From Thiomonas sp. (GTDB lineage Bacteria > Pseudomonadota > Gammaproteobacteria > Burkholderiales > Burkholderiaceae_C): a stretch of DNA of 13,974 bases. This document shows, in pieces, positions 7,423 through 13,974 of this stretch. The position numbers were made by a program, and so were the translations under genes. The notes under the pieces were generated by a model, which did no database searches, had not been told where the DNA came from, and saw only the letters and a program-made list of their open reading frames with translations. The stretch lies in NCBI GenBank assembly GCA_028706735.1, contig JAQTVS010000035.1:1-13974 (forward strand). The letters are read 5' to 3'. Numbering within the stretch: position 1 is the first letter of the stretch; the number at the start of each line of letters is the position of its first letter.

Positions 7423-8628
7423 TTACTGCATCACTGCCGCGATGGACTTGGCGACGTAGTCCACGTTGTGCAGATTGATCGCGGCCACGCAGATGCGGCC
7501 GGTGGAGACGCCGTACACGCCGAATTCGGTGCGCAGGCGCTCCATCTGGGCGGTGGAAAGTCCGGAGTAGCTGAACATGCCTTTCTGGCGGGTGATGTAG
7601 GACAGGTCGCCCTTCACGCCTGCGGCGGCGAGTTTTTCCACCAGGGTGCTGCGCATGGCGCGGATGCGCTCGCGCATGCCGGCAAGCTCTTGCTCCCACT
7701 GGGCGCGCAGTTCGTTTGATGCCAGCACGGTGGCGACGATCTGCGCGCCGTGGGTGGGCGGGTTGGAGTAGTTGCTGCGGATGACGCGCTTGATCTGCGA
7801 CAGCACGCGGGCGGCTTCATCCTTGCTGGCGCACACCACGCTCAGGGCGCCCACGCGCTCGCCGTAGAGCGAGAAGCTCTTGGAAAAGGAGGTGGCGACG
7901 AAAAAGTCGAGACCGGCGGCGAGGAACTGCTGGATGACCGCGCCGTCTTCGGCAATGCCGTCACCGAAGCCCTGGTAGGCCATGTCGAGGAAGGGCACGA
8001 GGTTGCGCGCTTTGAGGACGGCAATCACCTGCTCCCACTGCGCCGGGCTGATGTCGTAACCGGTGGGGTTGTGGCAGCAGGCGTGCAGCACGATGACGGC
8101 GCCCGCTGCGGCGGCGTTGAGCGCGGCGAGCATGGCATCGAAGTTCACGCCCTGTTTGGCGGCGTCGTAATAGGGATAGGCGCCCACGTTGAACCCCGCG
8201 GCCTCGAACAGCGCGCGGTGGTTTTCCCAACTGGGGTCGGAGATCAGCACCTGTGCGTCGGGGTTGAGGCGCTTGAGGAAGTCTGCGCCCACTTTCAGCC
8301 CGCCGGTGCCGCCCAGGCCTTGCACCGTGGCGATGCGGCCCGAGGTCACGGCCTCGTGGTTGGCGCCGAACACCAGGCCCTGCACCGCCTTGTCGTAGGC
8401 GGCGATGCCATCGATGGGCAGGTAGCCGCGCGGCTTGGGCGCCTGCATGAGCTGCGCTTCTCCCGCTTTCACGCAGGCCAGCAGCGGCAGCTTGCCGTCG
8501 GCGTCGGTGTAGACGCCGATGCCCAGGTTCACCTTTTTGGGGTTGGGGTCAGCGGCAAATTGTTCGTTCAGGCCGAGGATGGGATCGCGCGGGGCCATTT
8601 CCACGCGGGAAAAAAGCGACTGGGTCAT
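7423..8628 (-). CDS. tyrB: Class I (AspC/TyrB-type) amino acid aminotransferase
   Basis: A 401-residue PLP enzyme that transfers the amino group between aspartate or aromatic amino acids and 2-oxoglutarate. It follows the E. coli AspC/TyrB pattern throughout. [14 protein letters not shown] is near residues 33-46, and the phosphate/cofactor region is GLGGTGGL. W134 is in DPSWENH, N187 in CCHNPTG, and D215 and Y218 in [10 protein letters not shown]. The PLP lysine K250 and R258 lie in [14 protein letters not shown], and R378 in [11 protein letters not shown] binds the substrate carboxylate. The frame is open to 8685, but ATG 8628 ([20 protein letters not shown]) gives the family N-terminus; no Shine-Dalgarno is visible. 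Divergence from uvrB is, as I recall, common in Burkholderiales, where the gene is usually called tyrB. Whether aspartate or aromatic substrates dominate cannot be read from sequence. Confidence 0.92.
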   Translation of the reverse strand: MTQSLFSRVEMAPRDPILGLNEQFAADPNPKKVNLGIGVYTDADGKLPLLACVKAGEAQLMQAPKPRGYLPIDGIAAYDKAVQGLVFGANHEAVTSGRIATVQGLGGTGGLKVGADFLKRLNPDAQVLISDPSWENHRALFEAAGFNVGAYPYYDAAKQGVNFDAMLAALNAAAAGAVIVLHACCHNPTGYDISPAQWEQVIAVLKARNLVPFLDMAYQGFGDGIAEDGAVIQQFLAAGLDFFVATSFSKSFSLYGERVGALSVVCASKDEAARVLSQIKRVIRSNYSNPPTHGAQIVATVLASNELRAQWEQELAGMRERIRAMRSTLVEKLAAAGVKGDLSYITRQKGMFSYSGLSTAQMERLRTEFGVYGVSTGRICVAAINLHNVDYVAKSIAAVMQ

Positions 8629-8773
8629 GGGTGGTGTGGGTGAGGTGACGGGAAAACCGGGCTTGCGGGACAATAAGCGCCGCAAAGAAAAGCGAGTTTA
8701 CGCTCCGAGCCTGTTGACCAATGGCCCGCTGTTGCGCCGTGCAGACGGCATTTCCGATCCCCACCTTCCGCCC
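8629..8773. promoter_or_regulatory. Divergent promoter region, aminotransferase/uvrB
   Basis: These 145 bp separate two divergent start codons and must hold both promoters. TTGACC (8714-8719) could be a -35 box for uvrB, but no matching -10 box is clear. CTGT-N8-GCAG (8729-8744) differs by one base from the LexA core CTGT-N8-ACAG and lies 30 bp before uvrB, but its GC-rich centre is atypical. Confidence 0.4.
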
Positions 8774-10867
<2,094 letters not shown>

Positions 10868-10906
10868 AACTGTTTTTGTAACGCACCCGAATCCAGGAGG
10901 CTGACC

Positions 10907-12151
10907 ATGCAAGCGCCATCCCATCCGACTTTGCCCACGCGCCGCCACACCCTGCGCTGGCTGGGCGCGGGAATCGGCAGCGCGACGCTTGGCGCCTGCG
11001 GCGGCGGGGCGGTGCTGGTGTGGGGCGAAACGCCGGCCTCGGCGGCGTCGAATCCGTTGCCGGTCGATACGCAGCCCGCAGTCAAAGTGGCGGTGGTGAC
11101 TGTGGCCAGCGGCCTGTCGCGGCCGTGGGCGCTGGCGTTTCTGCCCGATGGCCGCATGCTGGTGACCGAACGCACCGGGGCGCTGCGCAGCGTGGGTCGG
11201 GACGGCAAGGCGTCGGTGCCGATTGCCGGGACGCCCGCGGTGGATGCGCGCGGGCAGGGCGGCTTGCTCGATGTGACACTCGATCCCGCCTTTGCCGTCA
11301 ACCGGCGCGTGTATCTGAGCTATGCCGAGGCGGGCGCGGGGGCGGATGCGGGCCGTAATGGCACGGCGGTGGCGCGCGGGGTGCTCTCAACGGACGGCAC
11401 GCGGCTGAGCGACGTGCAGGTGATCTTCCGCCAGACGCCCAAGATCGACAGCACGGCGCACTTTGGCTCGCGGCTGGTGTTCGCGCCGGATGGCGCCCTG
11501 TTTGTCACTTTGGGCGACCGTTACAGCCAGCGTGACGCGGCGCAGGACTTGTCCAATACCCTGGGCAAAGTGGTGCGCATCCACGCTGACGGCAGTGTGT
11601 CGAAAGACAACCCCTTCGCTGGCCGCGCCGGGGTTCGCGAGGAGATCTGGAGCTTCGGCCATCGCAATGTGCAGGGCGCGGCGATCCATCCGGTGACGGG
11701 CGAGTTGTGGACGAGCGAGCACGGCCCGCAGGGCGGGGACGAAGTCAACATCGACCGCGCCGGACGCAACTACGGCTGGCCGCGCATTTCCTACGGCTGC
11801 GACTACGGCGCGCCGGTGGGCAACTGCCCGCCCGTGGGCGGCGCCACCAGCGCGCCGGGCATGGAACAGCCGGTGACGTACTGGGTTCCCACGTCGATTG
11901 CTCCCTGCGGCATGGCGTTCTATACCGGCAGCCTGTTTCCGCAATGGCGCGGCAACCTGTTCGTCGGCGCGCTGGCCGGGCAGGCGTTGTGGCGGCTGCA
12001 GCTCGACGGCAACCGCGTGGCGGCGCGCGAGGCGCTGCTCACCGATCTGGGCGAGCGCATCCGCGACGTGCGCCAGGCGCCGGACGGATCGATCCACCTC
12101 GTCACCGACGGCGCCGCCGGCCGCATCCTGCGTGTCCAGCCCGCGGCATGA
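10907..12151 (+). CDS. Exported PQQ-dependent sugar (aldose/sorbosone-type) dehydrogenase
   Basis: A 414-residue six-bladed beta-propeller of the glucose/sorbosone dehydrogenase (GSDH) family, which oxidises aldose sugars with pyrroloquinoline quinone outside the cytoplasm. Family landmarks are GLSRPWALAFLPDGRMLVTER, the AHFGSR stretch with the probable catalytic base H185, LVFAPDGALFVTLGD, and EEIWSFGHRNVQG. WTSEHGPQGGDEVN and NYGWPRISYG follow. The N-terminus has a Tat-like TRRHTLRW, a hydrophobic run, then LGAC (C31), so it may be a lipoprotein exported by Tat. A strong Shine-Dalgarno AGGAGG (10895-10900) sits 6 nt before the ATG. It begins 39 bp after uvrB with no terminator seen, so read-through is possible, but a functional link with uvrB is not implied. 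The natural sugar is unknown. Confidence 0.9.
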   Translation: MQAPSHPTLPTRRHTLRWLGAGIGSATLGACGGGAVLVWGETPASAASNPLPVDTQPAVKVAVVTVASGLSRPWALAFLPDGRMLVTERTGALRSVGRDGKASVPIAGTPAVDARGQGGLLDVTLDPAFAVNRRVYLSYAEAGAGADAGRNGTAVARGVLSTDGTRLSDVQVIFRQTPKIDSTAHFGSRLVFAPDGALFVTLGDRYSQRDAAQDLSNTLGKVVRIHADGSVSKDNPFAGRAGVREEIWSFGHRNVQGAAIHPVTGELWTSEHGPQGGDEVNIDRAGRNYGWPRISYGCDYGAPVGNCPPVGGATSAPGMEQPVTYWVPTSIAPCGMAFYTGSLFPQWRGNLFVGALAGQALWRLQLDGNRVAAREALLTDLGERIRDVRQAPDGSIHLVTDGAAGRILRVQPAA

Positions 12152-12200
12152 AACCGGTGGTTCGGCATTGCCGGGGCCGGGCGAGGCGTCTGGTAGCGCG

Positions 12201-13974
12201 ATGCCGGCCGACGTGCAGGGGCTGACCGACGCCGAAGTACGGGCGCGCATCGCACGCGGCGATGTCAATCGCGTCGCGATGCCGACGAGCCGCACGGCTC
12301 TGGAAATCGTGCGCGCCAACGTCCTGACCCGGTTCAACGCGATCCTGGGGGCGCTGTTCGTCGTGATTGTGACGACGGGTCCTTGGCAGGACGCCCTGTT
12401 CGGCGGGGTGCTCGTCGTCAACACCCTGATCGGCATCGTCCAGGAGCTCCGGGCAAAACGGACCCTCGACCGCCTCGCGCTGGTGAGCCAGCCCAAGGCC
12501 CGCGCGCTTCGCTCCGGGCGGAGCGTCGACATCCCGACGGCAGAGATCGTTCTGGACGACATCCTGGAATTGGCGCCGGGCGACCAGGTGGTGGTCGACG
12601 GCGTCCTGCTCAGCGCCCTGGGGCTCGAAGTCGATGAGTCCCTCCTCACCGGTGAGTCGGCCGCGGTTCCCAAGCGGCCCGGGGAGGAGGCGCTGTCGGG
12701 AAGCTTCGTCGTCGCCGGCACGGGCCGCTGCCGCGTGACCCGGGTCGGCGCCTCCGCCTACGGGAACCGCCTCGCCAGCGAGGCCAGACGCTTCGGCCTG
12801 GCGCATTCCGAGCTGAGAGCGGGGATCAACCGAATTCTGCGCTACATCACCTGGGCCATCGTGCCGACCGCCGCGCTACTTTTTGCCGGTCAATTCGCCA
12901 TCCGGACGCCGGTTGGCGACGCCCTGTTGTTTTCCGCCGCCGGCGTGGTCGCGATGGTGCCGGAGGGGCTGGTGCTTCTGACCAGCCTCGCCCTGGCGGT
13001 AGGCGCCGTCAGGCTGGCCCGCCATCGCACGCTGGTTCAGGACCTCCCTGCGACCGAGACGTTGGCCAGGGTCGACGTGATCTGCCTCGACAAGACCGGC
13101 ACGCTGACCGAGCGGGAGCCCTGGCTCGAAGAGGTCGACATGCTGGGCGACCATCCCCATGCGATGGACGCGCTGGCGGCCCTGGCGGCCACCGAGCGCA
13201 AGCCGAATGCCACCTTGCTGGCGATCGGGCGTGCCTACCCCGGGGAACAAGCCCATGCCGTGACCGATTCCGTGCCGTTCTCGTCGGCCCGCAAATGGAG
13301 CGGGGCGACACTGGACGAGCTGGGCACCTGGGTTCTTGGCGCGCCCGATGTGTTGCTGGCGGACAGTCCCGGCAGCGACACCGTACGACGCCGCGTGGAG
13401 GAGCATGCCAAGTCGGGGCGGCGCGTGCTTCTTCTCGCCAGGACCGCGGGCAGGCTGATGTCCGACCGGCTGCCGGACCATCTCGTTCCCGCCGCCCTGG
13501 TTCTGTTGACCGAGCAGGTTCGCGCCGATGCGGCCGACACACTGCGCTACTTCGCCGCCCAGGGCGTCACGATCAAGGTTCTCTCTGGAGACCACCCGGC
13601 CACCGTCAGTCAGGTCGCAACGCAACTCGGAATCGCACATGGCAGCGATCCCGTCGATGCGCGCGCGCTGCCGCAAGACGCACAAGCGCTGGCCGCACTG
13701 GTGGAAACGCGCTCGGTCTTCGGCCGGATATCGCCCGAGCAGAAGCAGTCGCTCGTCGCCTCGCTCCAGGCAAACGGCCACGTGGTCGCGATGGTGGGCG
13801 ATGGCGTCAACGACGTCCTGGCGCTGAAGCACGCCGACATCGGCATCGCGATGGGCGCCGGCGCCGGGGCCGCCCGCGCCGTCTCTCACCTCGTCCTGCT
13901 CGACAATCGGTTCGCGAGCCTGCCGACGGTCATCGCGGAGGGCCGCCGCGTGATCGGCAACGTCGAACGGCTGG
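12201..13974 (+). CDS. P-type cation-transporting ATPase, CtpE-like, truncated at the right edge
   Basis: 591 codons are visible and the frame is open at the window end. The N-terminus MPADVQGLTDAEVRARIARG, then ANVLTRFNAILGALFVV, matches the opening of mycobacterial CtpE as I remember it; CtpE is a calcium-uptake P-type ATPase. Motifs in order are TGES (residues 150-153, actuator) and VAMVPEGLVLL (TM4, with PEGL at 254-257, typical of P2-like pumps). Then come LDKTGTLTE (phosphorylated Asp D297), KWSGA (365-369, nucleotide binding) and VGDGVNDVLALKHADIG (hinge, 533-538). The last transmembrane segments lie outside. ATG 12201 is chosen on family fit; TTG at 12168 is an alternative and neither has a clear Shine-Dalgarno. 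It starts 49 bp after the dehydrogenase stop. GTC/CTC codons seem more frequent than in uvrB. The ion is inferred, not shown. Confidence 0.93.
   Translation, partial: MPADVQGLTDAEVRARIARGDVNRVAMPTSRTALEIVRANVLTRFNAILGALFVVIVTTGPWQDALFGGVLVVNTLIGIVQELRAKRTLDRLALVSQPKARALRSGRSVDIPTAEIVLDDILELAPGDQVVVDGVLLSALGLEVDESLLTGESAAVPKRPGEEALSGSFVVAGTGRCRVTRVGASAYGNRLASEARRFGLAHSELRAGINRILRYITWAIVPTAALLFAGQFAIRTPVGDALLFSAAGVVAMVPEGLVLLTSLALAVGAVRLARHRTLVQDLPATETLARVDVICLDKTGTLTEREPWLEEVDMLGDHPHAMDALAALAATERKPNATLLAIGRAYPGEQAHAVTDSVPFSSARKWSGATLDELGTWVLGAPDVLLADSPGSDTVRRRVEEHAKSGRRVLLLARTAGRLMSDRLPDHLVPAALVLLTEQVRADAADTLRYFAAQGVTIKVLSGDHPATVSQVATQLGIAHGSDPVDARALPQDAQALAALVETRSVFGRISPEQKQSLVASLQANGHVVAMVGDGVNDVLALKHADIGIAMGAGAGAARAVSHLVLLDNRFASLPTVIAEGRRVIGNVERL

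Noticed and set aside
6965..7699. 244-codon minus-strand frame covering the DUF3806-like gene and the aminotransferase 3' end
   Set aside because: It overlaps the real aminotransferase in another frame and joins unrelated regions; the LDLTP peptide at the inverted-repeat arm reflects the repeat, not a gene.
8519..8773. N-terminal extension of uvrB by 85 codons
   Set aside because: It would overlap the divergent aminotransferase start and its translation has no UvrB-like sequence; family N-termini fit the ATG at 8774.
11387..12721. 444-codon minus-strand frame across the dehydrogenase/ATPase junction
   Set aside because: It overlaps two real genes on the opposite strand and has a low-complexity Arg/Ser/Ala composition.
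12876..13889. 337-codon minus-strand frame opposite the P-type ATPase
   Set aside because: The plus strand carries all P-type ATPase motifs in order, so this is a shadow frame.

Overview
The window reads as a GC-rich proteobacterial chromosome segment, most likely a betaproteobacterium of the order Burkholderiales. The evidence is the Ralstonia-type intracellular polyhydroxybutyrate depolymerase, a soluble RnfB-type ferredoxin, the dnaX-ybaB-recR order, and a class I aminotransferase divergent from uvrB. A Thiomonas-like genus is possible, but that is a guess from protein flavour only.

Layout. Positions 1-2740 (+) hold the DNA replication and repair cluster dnaX (5' end outside the window), ybaB and recR. 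Next on + is an exported six-bladed NHL beta-propeller (2825-3922). Convergent to it on the minus strand is a tight run transcribed phaZ (6355-5063), rnfB-like ferredoxin (5049-4396), queF (4352-3933). An 11-bp tandem repeat fills the short gap before queF. Positions 6356-6784 are a non-coding stretch with short repeats and an AT-rich promoter-like part. It leads into a small DUF3806-like gene (6785-7216). A perfect 15-bp inverted repeat (6500-6514 and 7329-7343) brackets that gene, and a GC-rich hairpin lies downstream of it. A tyrB/aspC-type aminotransferase (8628-7423, minus) is divergent from uvrB (8774-10867, +). After uvrB come an exported PQQ-type sugar/aldose dehydrogenase (10907-12151) and a P-type cation ATPase resembling mycobacterial CtpE (from 12201), which runs off the right edge.

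How the genes work together. dnaX (clamp loader), ybaB and recR form a classical replication/recombination cluster, and uvrB adds excision repair. phaZ mobilises stored polyhydroxybutyrate, the ferredoxin is a redox carrier, and queF makes the queuosine precursor preQ1. The two exported beta-propeller proteins are separate genes and need not be functionally linked.

Most of the window is ordinary housekeeping sequence. I see no CRISPR array, tRNA, rRNA, complete insertion sequence, or evident new defence system. The parts most worth a second look are the DUF3806-like cassette with its inverted repeats, the CtpE-like ATPase in a proteobacterial setting, and the 11-bp repeat in the queF leader.
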